This document shows, piece by piece, positions 32,489-41,494 of a stretch of DNA of 64,000 bases. The position numbers were made by a program, and so were the translations under genes. The notes under the pieces were generated by a model. That model made no database searches. It was given only the letters and a program-made list of their open reading frames with translations, and had not been told where the DNA came from. The stretch's first letter is position 1. Each line of letters opens with the position of its first letter. Origin of the DNA: Rhizobium esperanzae (GTDB lineage: Bacteria; Pseudomonadota; Alphaproteobacteria; Rhizobiales; Rhizobiaceae); NCBI RefSeq assembly GCF_002204185.1, contig NZ_MXPU01000012.1, positions 62,001-126,000 of the forward strand. The letters run 5' to 3'.

Positions 32489-33958
32489 TCAGTAAATTCT
32501 CCCGACCTCCAGCAATTCACCCAACCACCGCGCATCCAGGCAGCGCTCCAGTTCCCCGGCAACCTCATCAAGCGCCCGCTCCACGCTCTCACGGTAGTTC
32601 CCCTGTCCGCCGGAAAGCCCGAAGCTTTCGAGTAGCCGGGCGCGATAGGCATCGCTTCCGAAGAGCCCATGCAGATAGGTGCCCATGATCCGCCCATTCG
32701 CCGACACCGCTCCGTCGGGCGCCCCGTCGACGATCGCGGAAGGCCGGACACAATCCGGGCCGCGGGTGATGCCGAGATGGATCTGGTAGCCGGAAAGCGA
32801 CGCGTCATATTCGGTCGAACGGGCATGGCTGTTGCGCACGATCTTCTCCGGCGCCATCTCGGTTTCGACGTCGAGAAGCCCGAGCCCCGGCGTCTCGTAC
32901 GTGCCGCCCTCGATACCGCGCGGGTCATGCACCATGCGACCGAGCATTTGATAGCCGCCGCAGATGCCGATCACCCGCCCGCCGCGCCGAACATGTGCCG
33001 CAAGATCGCGGTCCCAGCCTTGAACTCTGAAATCGGCGAGGTCCGCTATCGTCGATTTCGACCCTGGAAGAATGACCAGGCTCGCATCGGCAGGCAGCCG
33101 CTCGCCTGAGCGCACGAAGACCAGCTCGACATCCGCCTCCGCCCTCAGAGGATCGAGGTCGTCGAAATTGGCGATGCGCGGCAGCACCGGCACGGCGATC
33201 TTCAGCGCCCCGGCACCGCCCCTCGCTAGCCGCTCGAGCACGACCGAATCTTCGGCCGGCAGACGCGCGGCAGCCTGCAGCCACGGCACGACGCCGAAGC
33301 AGGGCCAGCCAGTGAAGCCTTCGATGGCGCGGATACCGTCGTCGAACAGCGAGATGTCGCCGCGAAATTTGTTGATGAGATAGCCCGCGATCATCGCTCG
33401 ATCGCCCTCGTCGAGGATCGCCTGCGTGCCGACCAGCGAGGCGATGACGCCGCCGCGGTCGATATCGCCGACGAGCACGACGGGCACGCCCGCTTTCGTC
33501 GCAAAGCCCATATTGGCGATGTCGCCGGCCCTGAGATTGATTTCGGCCGGCGAGCCGGCACCCTCGACGATGATGAGGTCAGCGCCGGCAGACACCTTTT
33601 CGAAGCTTTCGAGCACGGCGCCGAGCAGTTGCGGCTTCAGCCGCTGATAATCCCGCCCCTTCGCCTGTCCGAATACCCTGCCCTGCACGATGATCTGGCT
33701 GCCGCTTTCCGATTGCGGCTTGAGCAGCACCGGGTTCATATGAACCGAGGACGGGGTGCGGGCGGCGAGCGACTGCAGCCATTGCGCCCGGCCGATCTCG
33801 CCGCTGTCATCGGCGACCGCCGCGTTGTTCGACATATTCTGCGGCTTGAACGGCCGCACGGTGAGCCCGGCATTGGCCGCCAGCCGGCAGAGACCCGCCA
33901 CCAATACCGTCTTGCCGACATCCGAGCCGGTACCCTGCAGCATGATCGCTCTTGCCAT
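32489..33958 (-). CDS. cobQ: Cobyric acid synthase CobQ
   Basis: 489-residue glutamine amidotransferase that amidates side chains b, d, e and g of adenosylcobyrinic acid a,c-diamide. The N-terminal ATPase domain starts IMLQGTGSDVGKTVLVAGL and has RPFKPQNMSNNA and VVLVGDIDRGGV. The C-terminal glutaminase domain has VILPGSKSTIADL, the nucleophile Cys in VIGICGGYQMLGR, and GTYLHGLF with the catalytic His. It stands apart from the other cob genes, and I see no B12-box sequence in its upstream region. Confidence 0.95.
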   Translation of the reverse strand: MARAIMLQGTGSDVGKTVLVAGLCRLAANAGLTVRPFKPQNMSNNAAVADDSGEIGRAQWLQSLAARTPSSVHMNPVLLKPQSESGSQIIVQGRVFGQAKGRDYQRLKPQLLGAVLESFEKVSAGADLIIVEGAGSPAEINLRAGDIANMGFATKAGVPVVLVGDIDRGGVIASLVGTQAILDEGDRAMIAGYLINKFRGDISLFDDGIRAIEGFTGWPCFGVVPWLQAAARLPAEDSVVLERLARGGAGALKIAVPVLPRIANFDDLDPLRAEADVELVFVRSGERLPADASLVILPGSKSTIADLADFRVQGWDRDLAAHVRRGGRVIGICGGYQMLGRMVHDPRGIEGGTYETPGLGLLDVETEMAPEKIVRNSHARSTEYDASLSGYQIHLGITRGPDCVRPSAIVDGAPDGAVSANGRIMGTYLHGLFGSDAYRARLLESFGLSGGQGNYRESVERALDEVAGELERCLDARWLGELLEVGRIY

Positions 33959-34606
33959 GGCGGCCGCCTTTCCCTAAGGCACCGCGCTTCCGAAAATCGG
34001 TTCGGATTTTCGGGCCGATGCAACTAGCCGGAGGCCTACAATGGCCGCCGATCCCGGGTCAAGACTTCGGATATTCTCGCGAAAGCGCGAAAACCGCGCA
34101 TGGCCTTGGCTCTGCGCGGTTTGCCGAAAACTCAGGCGTCTTCGCCCCTACACGGCGAAGCTCGCTTTCTCCGGCACGCACTACCTGAACCGGAGAAGCA
34201 GCGGTCGTTGCCGCCACGCCCCAACAGATAACGGCACATTCTTACCGGAGAGTTATTGAAGGCTTACGCAAACGTTAATTTTGACTTTTTTTGATCTGCC
34301 CGGCGGAATTTCCGCCACCATTGCGCCGGCGTTCGCAAACAGCGTCCATTTTCGATCCGGGGAAATTTCAGCTACGAACTATATTCTTCGAATTCAATAA
34401 TTTAGTACCGCAACCACTAGCAGAAGACGGTTGATTTCTGCGAGCGAACGCGTAGGCTTCAAAAAAATACGCCATTGCCAAATTTTGGTCTGCGACGGGT
34501 TGCCGGAGCCGGTAGGACGGCGCCCGTGAACGGGAAACGCCGGTTGCGGCATCGCCGCCAGGTGAATCCCGGCAGCACGTTGCCTAAGAACAATTCGGGG
34601 AAGACG
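33959..34606. other. Long intergenic region between cobQ and binding-protein gene
   Basis: 648 bp without a supported gene. It holds a Rhizobium-type palindrome at 33990-34013 (CCGAAAATC / GATTTTCGG), a second hairpin at 34091-34122 (AAACCGCGCA / TGCGCGGTTT, 12-base loop), and an AT-rich stretch at about 34260-34400 that probably holds the promoter of the downstream binding-protein gene. No riboswitch or known operator was recognised. Confidence 0.55.
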
Positions 34607-35605
34607 ATGAAGACGCTTTTGATTTCTGCCGTCTTTGCCGCGGCTCTTTTTAGCGCGACCGCGCCGGCCGAAGCCGCCGAATGCGGCAAAGTTTCGATCG
34701 CCGAGATGAAATGGGCCTCGGCCGGCATTGCGGCAAACTTCGACAAGATCATCCTGGAAAAGGGCTATGGCTGCTCCGTCACCATCGTCGACGGTGACAC
34801 CCTTCCGACCTTCGCCTCGATGAACGAGAAAGGCACCCCCGATATCGCTTCGGAATACTGGATCAATTCCGTCAGGGCGCTGCTCGATCAGGCCGTCAAC
34901 ACCGGCCGGCTGGTGCAGGGCGCCGAGATACTCGCCGATGGCGCGGTCGAGGGTTGGTTTATCCCGAAATTCATTGCCGACGCCAATCCCGATATTCGCT
35001 CGGTCGAGGATGCGCTGAAGCACCCCGAGCTCTTTCCAGCCGAGGATGATCCGTCGAAAGGCGCGGTTTACAACTGTCCCGCCGACTGGAGCTGCCAGGT
35101 ATCGACCACCAACCTCTTCAAGGCCCTCGCCGCCGACAAAAAAGGCTTCGAACTCGTCGAGACCGGCAGTCCCCAGCGGCTCGACGCCTCGATCGCCCGG
35201 GCTTTCGACAACAAGATCGGCTGGCTCGGTTATTACTGGGCGCCGACCGCTATCCTCGGCAAATACGACATGACGCGGCTGAGCTTCGGCGTCAGTCACA
35301 ACAAGGCAGAATGGGACCGGTGCACTGCGGTTGTCGGCTGTATCAGGCCTGAACTCAATTCCTATCCGGTCTCGCGCGCCTTCACGCTGATGACCAGATC
35401 CTTCGCCAGCCGCGCCGGACCTGTCACGACCTATCTCAGGACCCGAAAATGGGACAATGAGACGATTAACCAGGTGCTCGCCTGGCAGGATGAAAATCGC
35501 AAAAGCAACGAGGATGCCGCTATCTATTTTCTGCGCAATTACGAGAACCTATGGATGAAATGGGTGCCGGCCGATGTAGCCGAAAAAGTCAAAGCGAGCT
35601 TATAA
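34607..35605 (+). CDS. Glycine betaine-type ABC transporter binding protein
   Basis: 332-residue periplasmic substrate-binding protein of the OpuAC/ProX type. The first 23 residues are a signal peptide (MKTLLISAVFAAALFSA, cleavage near AEA-AE). The mature part contains KVSIAEMKWASAGIAANFDK and DIASEYWINS, the usual quaternary-amine-binding lobes, and two cysteine pairs. ATG 34607 has GGGGA upstream. No permease or ATPase gene adjoins it, so it is an orphan that may feed a transporter encoded elsewhere. The substrate (betaine, choline, proline betaine) is not certain. Confidence 0.82.
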   Translation: MKTLLISAVFAAALFSATAPAEAAECGKVSIAEMKWASAGIAANFDKIILEKGYGCSVTIVDGDTLPTFASMNEKGTPDIASEYWINSVRALLDQAVNTGRLVQGAEILADGAVEGWFIPKFIADANPDIRSVEDALKHPELFPAEDDPSKGAVYNCPADWSCQVSTTNLFKALAADKKGFELVETGSPQRLDASIARAFDNKIGWLGYYWAPTAILGKYDMTRLSFGVSHNKAEWDRCTAVVGCIRPELNSYPVSRAFTLMTRSFASRAGPVTTYLRTRKWDNETINQVLAWQDENRKSNEDAAIYFLRNYENLWMKWVPADVAEKVKASL

Positions 35606-35637
35606 CGGCAGATGACACCAACGACCGGACGATTCGA

Positions 35638-35985
35638 ATGACAGGCAACGTTCCCTTCCCCGACCGCGATACCGTTGCGGAAAAGCTCGCCGCGCTGTCG
35701 GAAACGGACAGGTCATATCTGGCCTTGCTCATGGAAAACGCCGCCCAGGACGACAACCTGCTCGACGGCCTGCGACGCCATCTCGATCATGCCGCGGAAT
35801 CGCGCTTCCTGAACTCGCTGAAGCTCGAAAATCTTGGACTGTGGCTCGGGACCCGGGCGCCGCATCGCCTGCAGATACGGCTGACGGAAACCGCCCGATC
35901 AAGCCAGCATCCCGCCTACCAAGCCTTCCGGACCGGTCTGAGCCGATCCGGCGGTCTCGAAAAGGCGTATCCTCCGGTGCCTTGA
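35638..35985 (+). CDS. Hypothetical helical protein
   Basis: 115-residue predicted soluble, mostly helical protein (TVAEKLAALSETDRSYLALL, NLLDGLRRHLDHAAESRFL). It has no family I recognise. It begins 32 bp after the binding-protein stop and may be cotranscribed. The ATG at 35638 is preferred, as the upstream frame lies within the preceding gene. Codon use is like that of its neighbours, but evidence that it is expressed is weak. Confidence 0.45.
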   Translation: MTGNVPFPDRDTVAEKLAALSETDRSYLALLMENAAQDDNLLDGLRRHLDHAAESRFLNSLKLENLGLWLGTRAPHRLQIRLTETARSSQHPAYQAFRTGLSRSGGLEKAYPPVP

Positions 35986-36030
35986 TCCGGCCTCGGATAG
36001 CCTGTTCAATCCGGCAAAGCGGTCGGCCGA

Positions 36031-36186
36031 TTACTTCCTCGCAGCCCGGTCGACCGAGCGGCCGGCATCCTGGGTGGCGTTGACGGCGTTCGCCGTGTCT
36101 TTTCCCATGCCGCGGATTGTGTTGCCGCAGGAGGAAAGAGCAAGAAGAACCATGAAGGCTGCGGCAATTTTGGCCGTTGTCGTCAT
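36031..36186 (-). CDS. Entericidin-like small lipoprotein
   Basis: 51-residue protein with a short hydrophobic signal (KIAAAFMVLLALSSC) ending in a lipobox cysteine at position 20, then GNTIRGMGKDTANAVNATQD, which matches the entericidin A/B family of small outer lipoproteins associated with stationary phase and stress. AAGGA lies nine bases upstream of ATG 36186. It is monocistronic, with its 3' end facing the hypothetical gene. Confidence 0.85.
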   Translation of the reverse strand: MTTTAKIAAAFMVLLALSSCGNTIRGMGKDTANAVNATQDAGRSVDRAARK

Positions 36187-36285
36187 TTCGAATATCCTTG
36201 TTTGAAATCAACCCCGAACGGCACTCATGCCATCCGCGCCGATAACGCACAAGGGAACAAAAGGTTCAGCGGGAGAAAGACGTCC

Positions 36286-37185
36286 TCAGGCGGCGACGGC
36301 CTTCGCTCTTTCGGCAAAAGCACTGCGGATGCTGTCGGCTACCGTCTCGATCGGTCCCGACATTTGCGAGGCGGTCAGCAGGCGGATATCGAAGGAGCCG
36401 AGCTCCGGCAGTCCTTCCTGCAGGCCGAGGATGGTCATGTCCTCGCTGATATAGGAGAGCGGCAGCGGCGCGATGGCGAGATCGGAGAGCACGGCGGCGC
36501 GTTGCGCCATCGTATGGCCGCTGAGATAGGCGACGCGATAAGGCCGTTTGTTGCGTTCGAGCTGGGCAAGTGCCTCCTGCCGCCAGATGCAGCCATCCTC
36601 CCAGATCGAAATCGGCAGGGGATCGCGCCGATGCGCCGAGCCGCACCTTGCGCCGGCCCAGACCAGCCGCTCGCGGAACACCACTTCGCCACCGGTCGGA
36701 AACGGCCGAGTCGCGCAGTTGATCAGCGCCAGGTCGAGCCGCTGCTCCTCCATGCGCTTCTTCAGCCCGACGCTCATGTCGATCGTCACGTCGACCATGA
36801 TGCCGGGATAACTTTCGGCAAAACTCTTGAGGATTCTCGGCAGCAGCCGCTCGCCGATATCCTCCGGTGCGCCGAGCCTGACGACACCGGTCAATTCCGG
36901 CATGATGAAGCGCGACACCGCCTCGTTCGACAGCGCCAGGATGTTGCGAGCGTAGGAAAGCAGCATTTCGCCATGGCGCGTCAGCGTCACCGAGCGGGCA
37001 TCGCGTAAAAATAGCGTCGCGCCGAGTTGCTCCTCGAGCTTCTTGATCTGCATGGAAACCGCCGATGGCGTGCGGAACACCGCTTCGGCGGCGGTGGAAA
37101 AATTGCCCGTCTCGGCAATGGCGACGAAGGTGCGCAGCACATCGTTGTCAAGCAAAGGAATGGGACGGCGAAAGGGAAGGCTCAT
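36286..37185 (-). CDS. LysR-family transcriptional regulator
   Basis: 299-residue LysR regulator. The winged HTH is TFVAIAETGNFSTAAEAVF and TPSAVSMQIKKLEEQLG (about residues 15-60), and the effector domain follows from about residue 85 (GVVRLGAPEDIGERLLP). ATG 37185 is chosen; a TTG five codons upstream is the alternative. A small DUF1127-like gene lies divergently 113 bp away, an arrangement repeated in several rhizobial genomes, so it may be the target; that is inference. Confidence 0.85.
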   Translation of the reverse strand: MSLPFRRPIPLLDNDVLRTFVAIAETGNFSTAAEAVFRTPSAVSMQIKKLEEQLGATLFLRDARSVTLTRHGEMLLSYARNILALSNEAVSRFIMPELTGVVRLGAPEDIGERLLPRILKSFAESYPGIMVDVTIDMSVGLKKRMEEQRLDLALINCATRPFPTGGEVVFRERLVWAGARCGSAHRRDPLPISIWEDGCIWRQEALAQLERNKRPYRVAYLSGHTMAQRAAVLSDLAIAPLPLSYISEDMTILGLQEGLPELGSFDIRLLTASQMSGPIETVADSIRSAFAERAKAVAA

Positions 37186-37298
37186 CGTCGCATCTTTCAA
37201 TTTTTCTGATCTTTAACCCCATATCATTTTGTTTGATTGAATGTCAATCGCTCCTCATAGTCTGCGTATTGGAACTGATGCAGCGAAGGAGACCGGAC

Positions 37299-37511
37299 AT
37301 GGCGCAATCAAGCAGCTGGAATATCCTACAGGCCGTTTCCGCATTCAAGTCGAGACGGCGCAGGGATGCGAACCACGAACATGCGCTGCGGGAGTTGAAG
37401 CGATTTCCGTCGCACCTGCTGGCTGATTGCCAGCGTGAAATGGAGTTGCCGCTCCTCAACGCGGCAGCTCGACCGAAGCGGGTTCTGAGGATCGTGGAAT
37501 CGCGTGCATAA
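37299..37511 (+). CDS. Small DUF1127-like protein
   Basis: 70-residue basic protein. Its centre (EHALRELKRFPSHLLADCQ) resembles the RELxxLsdrxLxDiG core of DUF1127 proteins, which bind RNA or modulate phosphate/nitrogen metabolism in alphaproteobacteria. AAGGAG lies seven bases before the ATG. It is divergent from the LysR gene. The family match is partial, as the usual C-terminal Arg-rich segment is replaced by ARPKRVLRIVE. Confidence 0.6.
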   Translation: MAQSSSWNILQAVSAFKSRRRRDANHEHALRELKRFPSHLLADCQREMELPLLNAAARPKRVLRIVESRA

Positions 37512-37611
37512 TCCGATCTTTGGCTCGGATCAGGGCAATCAGGTCTTCTGACGGCATTGCCGTTCGAACTCGGCGACACAGGGCTAGGCTGATGGCCTCA
37601 CGGCCATCGGC

Positions 37612-38220
37612 TTACATCCTGCCTATTAGCTTGAAGGCTATAAACCACATCGTCGCAGCGACGAGCGTCTCGAGCATCCGCCAGGAGGCCGGCCTGGAGA
37701 AGATCGGCCGCAGCCACGTCGCGCCATATCCGAGCGCAAAGAAGAACAGGAAGGAGCCGGTCACGGCGCCTGCCGCAAAGGAAGCCTGCTGTCCCGGATA
37801 GCGCGTCGATATCGTGCCGAGCAGCACGACCGTGTCGAGATAGACATGCGGATTGAGCCAGGTCAGTGCGAGGCAGGTCGCAAGCGTCCGGGAAAAGCTT
37901 GTCGTTTCGGCTTCCGCCGCTGTGAGCACAGCGGACGACCGTAAGGCGGAATAAAGGCTCTTGGCTCCGTACCAGGCCAGAAACGCGGCTCCCCCGTAGC
38001 GCATGACCGGATTGAGCCAGGGAAGCAATCCGGCGATCTGCTGGAGGCTGGTCACACCGAGCATGATCAGTACGGCGTCGGATAAGGCGCAGGTGAGGCA
38101 GACGGCGAAAACATGTTCATTGCGTAAGCCCTGGCGAAGGATGAAGGCGTTCTGCGCGCCGATTGCGACGATCAGGCTGAGGCCCATCATCAGGCCCGTG
38201 ACATAAATCGAAAAATTCAT
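37612..38220 (-). CDS. argO: LysE/ArgO-family amino-acid exporter
   Basis: 202-residue inner-membrane exporter with about six helices. The family signature SLIVAIGAQNAFILRQGL is at the N-terminus; ALTWLNPHVYLDTVVLLG is the conserved central motif. It exports arginine or lysine. ATG 38220 begins the first helix. The divergent argP-type regulator and the operator-like repeats between them support the assignment. Confidence 0.88.
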   Translation of the reverse strand: MNFSIYVTGLMMGLSLIVAIGAQNAFILRQGLRNEHVFAVCLTCALSDAVLIMLGVTSLQQIAGLLPWLNPVMRYGGAAFLAWYGAKSLYSALRSSAVLTAAEAETTSFSRTLATCLALTWLNPHVYLDTVVLLGTISTRYPGQQASFAAGAVTGSFLFFFALGYGATWLRPIFSRPASWRMLETLVAATMWFIAFKLIGRM

Positions 38221-38270
38221 CGTTTCGGCAACCGCTCTCAACTTCGATGGAGTTGCGGTATCGCCTCAAG

Positions 38271-38291
38271 TTAGATTAGTCTAATTAATCT
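38271..38291. promoter_or_regulatory. Putative ArgP/LysG operator
   Basis: TTAGATTAGTCTAA forms a dyad (TTAGA-N4-TCTAA) with a T-N11-A LysR-type core, followed by an overlapping AGATTA/TAATCT dyad up to 38291. It lies between argO and the LysR gene, 30 bp upstream of the regulator ATG. Confidence 0.6.
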
Positions 38292-38320
38292 ATCTCATCC
38301 TGATTAAGCGATATTAATCC

Positions 38321-39214
38321 ATGCTCGACTATCCCGCACTTCGCGCCGTTGCAACCGTCGTCCAGACCGGCAGCTTCGAAAGGGCGGCGACCGTGTTGAA
38401 CGTGACGCCTTCGGCGGTCTCGCAACGGGTGAAGCAGCTCGAAGAACGCCTCGGCGTCATCCTGATCGCCAGAGGCACCCCCTGTACGGCGACCGAAAAA
38501 GGAGAATGGCTCTGTCGTCACGTCGAGAATGTCGGCATGCTGGAGGCCGAGCTTTTCGGGCAGTTGCCGGCTCTCGTCGATCCAGACGAGCCACGCCAAA
38601 GGGTCACGCTTCAGATCGCGACCAACGCCGACAGCCTCGGCACATGGTTCGTGGAGGCCATGTCGAATTTCTCCAAAACCTCGTCCTATCTGTTGAATGT
38701 CGCCGTCGACGACCAGGATCACACCGCCGAATGGCTGCAGCGCGGACGGGTGATCGCAGCCGTCACCAGTCTGGAGAAGCCGATCCGGGGATGCCGGCGC
38801 TTCGCCCTTGGAACTCTCCGTTACAATGCCACCGCGACACCCGGCTTTGTCGCCCGCCACTTCCCGGCCGGCGTGACATCGGAGGCGATCCGCAACGCTC
38901 CGGCCCTGACCTTCAATCAAAAGGACAGGCTTCAGAGCAGTTGGGTAAGGCAAACCTTTGGCCAAGATCTGGACTACCCCACACATTGGCTGCCCTCGCC
39001 GCAAAGCTTCGTCGAAGCCACTCTTTCCGGCATGGGATGGGGAATGAACCCGACCCAGCTCACCCGCGCTCATCTCGCATCGGGGCGGCTCGTCGAACTT
39101 GTTGCCGACACGCCACTGGACGTCCCGCTCTACTGGCAGATAAACCGCCTCGCCGCCGACCGCCTAGCGGAGTTGACGCGCGAAGTCGTCGCCGTGGCGA
39201 AGCGCCGTCTTTAA
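38321..39214 (+). CDS. argP: LysR regulator of the ArgP/LysG type
   Basis: 297-residue LysR regulator that senses arginine/lysine and activates the divergent exporter gene. The HTH segment is ALRAVATVVQTGSFERAA and TPSAVSQRVKQLEERLG; the effector domain contains TNADSLGTWFVEAM and GWGMNPTQL, typical of ArgP. The start ATG is clear from the LDYPALRAV motif that begins this subfamily. Confidence 0.88.
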   Translation: MLDYPALRAVATVVQTGSFERAATVLNVTPSAVSQRVKQLEERLGVILIARGTPCTATEKGEWLCRHVENVGMLEAELFGQLPALVDPDEPRQRVTLQIATNADSLGTWFVEAMSNFSKTSSYLLNVAVDDQDHTAEWLQRGRVIAAVTSLEKPIRGCRRFALGTLRYNATATPGFVARHFPAGVTSEAIRNAPALTFNQKDRLQSSWVRQTFGQDLDYPTHWLPSPQSFVEATLSGMGWGMNPTQLTRAHLASGRLVELVADTPLDVPLYWQINRLAADRLAELTREVVAVAKRRL

Positions 39215-39278
39215 TTGCCGTCAGGCATGCCTCTTCTCCGGGCTCCGCCCCGGCAGAGGGATTTAGTCGGTTGAGCGA

Positions 39279-39632
39279 TCACACATAGGCCGTGCGGCAG
39301 CCGAACCCGCTGGTCTCGTCAAAATTCTTGGTGCCGATACGCTGGCTTTCGCCCGAAAGCTCTTTCGGAGCTTCGCCGACGGGCTTTGATGCGGCAGACG
39401 ACTGAGTTTGGCTGCTCTCGCTGGATTCGAGCTTGGCAATCTTGGCTTCCAATGTCTCGATCGATTTTTCGATCGTCGCCTTTTCCTGCTCGTCTTGCGT
39501 CTGCGATAGGGCTGCCTGCTTTTCGGCAAGTTGCGCCTCAAGAGAGGCAAGCTGATCAGATGAACCGGAAGACGAGGTCGAAGCGGCTGAACTCAAGATG
39601 GTGGATGCAGAACTGGAAATTGGGCTGACCAT
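39279..39632 (-). CDS. Coiled-coil hypothetical protein
   Basis: 117-residue protein: a Ser/Ala-rich N-terminus (SPISSSASTILSSAASTSS), then a predicted coiled coil of about 50 residues (LASLEAQLAEKQAALSQTQ, IEKSIETLEAKIAKLE), and a short tail ending GFGCRTAYV. No family is recognised, though similar small FlxA-like proteins exist. ATG 39632 has AAGG eight bases upstream; ATG 39638 is too close to it. Confidence 0.65.
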   Translation of the reverse strand: MVSPISSSASTILSSAASTSSSGSSDQLASLEAQLAEKQAALSQTQDEQEKATIEKSIETLEAKIAKLESSESSQTQSSAASKPVGEAPKELSGESQRIGTKNFDETSGFGCRTAYV

Positions 39633-39698
39633 GAACATGACCTTCGGTGACGGAATGTCACCCTCTAGCCCAGGGCCAGTAAACATTCGATAAATAAA

Positions 39699-39712
39699 GT
39701 ACCATACGGTAC
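39699..39712. promoter_or_regulatory. Short palindrome upstream of coiled-coil gene
   Basis: GTACC-ATAC-GGTAC, a perfect dyad in an AT-rich region 67 bp upstream of the coiled-coil gene ATG and between it and the Gre-type gene. It may be an operator; the regulator is unknown. Confidence 0.35.
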
Positions 39713-39768
39713 CATTTTCATGATAGTAATCTCAGCGTTCCGAACTCGGCAAATTTTGACGATCTTCT

Positions 39769-40251
39769 CTAGGAAATGGCGATAACCTCCAGCTCCTGGC
39801 CGCCTGTCTCCACCACATCGCCGACAGCCTTGCCCATCAGCAGCCGCGCCACGGGAGAGACGTAGGAAATCGATCCCGCCTTGGGATCTGCTTCGTCTTC
39901 TCCGACGAGCCGATAAGTCTGCACGCGGCCGTCGTCGCGGCTGAAAGTGACCGTATTACCAAAGGCAACCACGTCGGCTGACGGTGGGTCAGGCATGAGC
40001 TGCGCCGTGCGAAGTCTGGCCGATAAGTATCGGAGATCACGTAAAGGATTGGCAGCCTGGCGCCGCCGTTCGTTTACGTCTTCGATGGTGCTCGTCGCAT
40101 CATAGGCCGCGCGCGCCTGCTGAAACTGCAGTTCGAGAGCCCTCAATCCCGCTTCCGTGACGAGGTTGGGATGCGGCGAAATTGGCCGGTCCGGCAACAG
40201 GGTTTCCGAAGCGGTTTCGAAACTCTCTTCCTTGGTGAAGGCAACGGCCAA
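39769..40251 (-). CDS. GreA/GreB-type transcription elongation factor homologue
   Basis: 160-residue protein. The C-terminal domain (VAFGNTVTFSRDDGRVQTYRLVGEDEADPKAG split over two blocks, then ISYVSPVARLLMGKAVGD) is the FKBP-like GreAB domain that docks on RNA polymerase. The N-terminal part is a shortened coiled coil (ALELQFQQARAAYDA). The acidic tip typical of true GreA is not obvious, so it may be an Rnk- or Gfh-like modulator rather than a cleavage factor. The only start in frame is a TTG at 40251 with CGGAG upstream. Confidence 0.78.
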   Translation of the reverse strand: MAVAFTKEESFETASETLLPDRPISPHPNLVTEAGLRALELQFQQARAAYDATSTIEDVNERRRQAANPLRDLRYLSARLRTAQLMPDPPSADVVAFGNTVTFSRDDGRVQTYRLVGEDEADPKAGSISYVSPVARLLMGKAVGDVVETGGQELEVIAIS

Positions 40252-40488
40252 TCAATGACTCCGTTTTAGACGCTACGAACTCTTGTGGTCAGTGGGAATT
40301 GTCCCAGTCCGGAACCATACACCGACCGCCGACAAACCGCCAATCTTGCCCTGTTGCAAACGTCTGCAGTCCCGAGGCTCCGGGAACGTCCTGGCCGACA
40401 TTGCGTTTATCTCATCCGGATGCACTGTAGCGGAGGAACGAATGCCCGGCCGGCAGCGAAAGAGCGGCAACACAGTCAGGATCAGACT

Positions 40489-41208
40489 ATGCTTTCATTC
40501 CTGACGGATGCGATGCCGCTGACGCCAAGCTGGTGGGAGATCGCCCTAAGGATCATACTGACGGTGGTCGCGGGCGGCCTCATCGGCCTCGATCGCGAGC
40601 GCGGTGGTCACCCGGCGGGCTTCAGGACCACGATCCTGGTGGCTCTTGCCGCCTGCCTGGCGATGATCCAGGCAAACCTCCTTCTATCGACCTACGGAAA
40701 AACCTTTAGTTATTTCACGCAGATGGACGTGCTGCGCTTTCCCCTGGGCGTACTGACGGGCGTCGGCTTCATCGGCGGCGGCGCGATTCTGAGACGTGGC
40801 GACACGATGACCGGCGTCACCACGGCCGCGACTATGTGGTTCATGACCGTCGTCGGTCTCTGCTTCGGCGGCGGCCAGATCCTAACCGGGACGGTGGCGA
40901 CCGCCGTCGCCTTCATCGTCTTATCGCCGATGAAGCAGCTGGATCTATGGCTGCGTTGCGAACAGAAGGCAACACTCGTTATTCACGGCACCGAAGCCGA
41001 CTTGCCGGAGCTGTCTGAGGTGCTTGGACCGCTGGGTTGCACTGCCCACTTCGTTTCGTTTGGGCAGACCAGCGAGGGCCGCCCTGGTGTCACGTTCGAA
41101 CTGCGCTGGATGGCCAAAGACCGTGACGGTTCCGCCCGCGCGATTTTCGATGCCCTTTCAGAGGCCCATCATGTTGCGGGATTTTCCATGCTTTCGACCT
41201 CGACATAG
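40489..41208 (+). CDS. MgtC/SapB-family membrane protein
   Basis: 239-residue inner-membrane protein. The MgtC domain (about residues 15-150) has ILTVVAGGLIGLDRERGG, AGFRTTILVALAACLAM and GVLTGVGFIGGGAILRRG, the family signature. The C-terminal 90 residues form an ACT-like cytosolic domain. It is linked to magnesium limitation and ATP synthase modulation in other bacteria. ATG 40489 is preferred over the long upstream extension, which lacks homology. Confidence 0.88.
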   Translation: MLSFLTDAMPLTPSWWEIALRIILTVVAGGLIGLDRERGGHPAGFRTTILVALAACLAMIQANLLLSTYGKTFSYFTQMDVLRFPLGVLTGVGFIGGGAILRRGDTMTGVTTAATMWFMTVVGLCFGGGQILTGTVATAVAFIVLSPMKQLDLWLRCEQKATLVIHGTEADLPELSEVLGPLGCTAHFVSFGQTSEGRPGVTFELRWMAKDRDGSARAIFDALSEAHHVAGFSMLSTST

Positions 41209-41229
41209 GTCTCGCGGGTTCTTACGCGA

Positions 41230-41415
41230 TCATTTCGAGACATGCTCGGGTTTGCCCTTGGTCTTGGTCGACGCGAATTCCTCCAGCTGTTTTTCACTCA
41301 TGGATTCTTCCATCTGCTTCGAAGCGCCCCTGAGTTCCTTCTTGGGCGTCTCTCCGCGTTTGGCCGAAAGTGCGGCACCTGCCGCCTTCTGCTGGGCCTT
41401 GGATTTGGCTGGCAT
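41230..41415 (-). CDS. DUF3008 small basic protein
   Basis: 61-residue Lys-rich protein with the DUF3008 hallmark MPAKSKAQQKAAGAALSAKR and the ending EEFASTKTKGKPEHV. The function is unknown; family members are often stress-induced. It is convergent with mgtC, with 21 bp between the ends. Confidence 0.85.
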   Translation of the reverse strand: MPAKSKAQQKAAGAALSAKRGETPKKELRGASKQMEESMSEKQLEEFASTKTKGKPEHVSK

Positions 41416-41494
41416 TTCGATCTCCTCTCATCCGGACGAGGATTGGAGGCCCCTTGCGGGACGAGGCCGCGGCCTGAGCGCAGCCTCTCACTCC

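Noticed and set aside
34091..34122. Hairpin AAACCGCGCA/TGCGCGGTTT upstream of the binding-protein gene
   Set aside because: No T run and no adjacent gene end; listed only in the description of that intergenic region.
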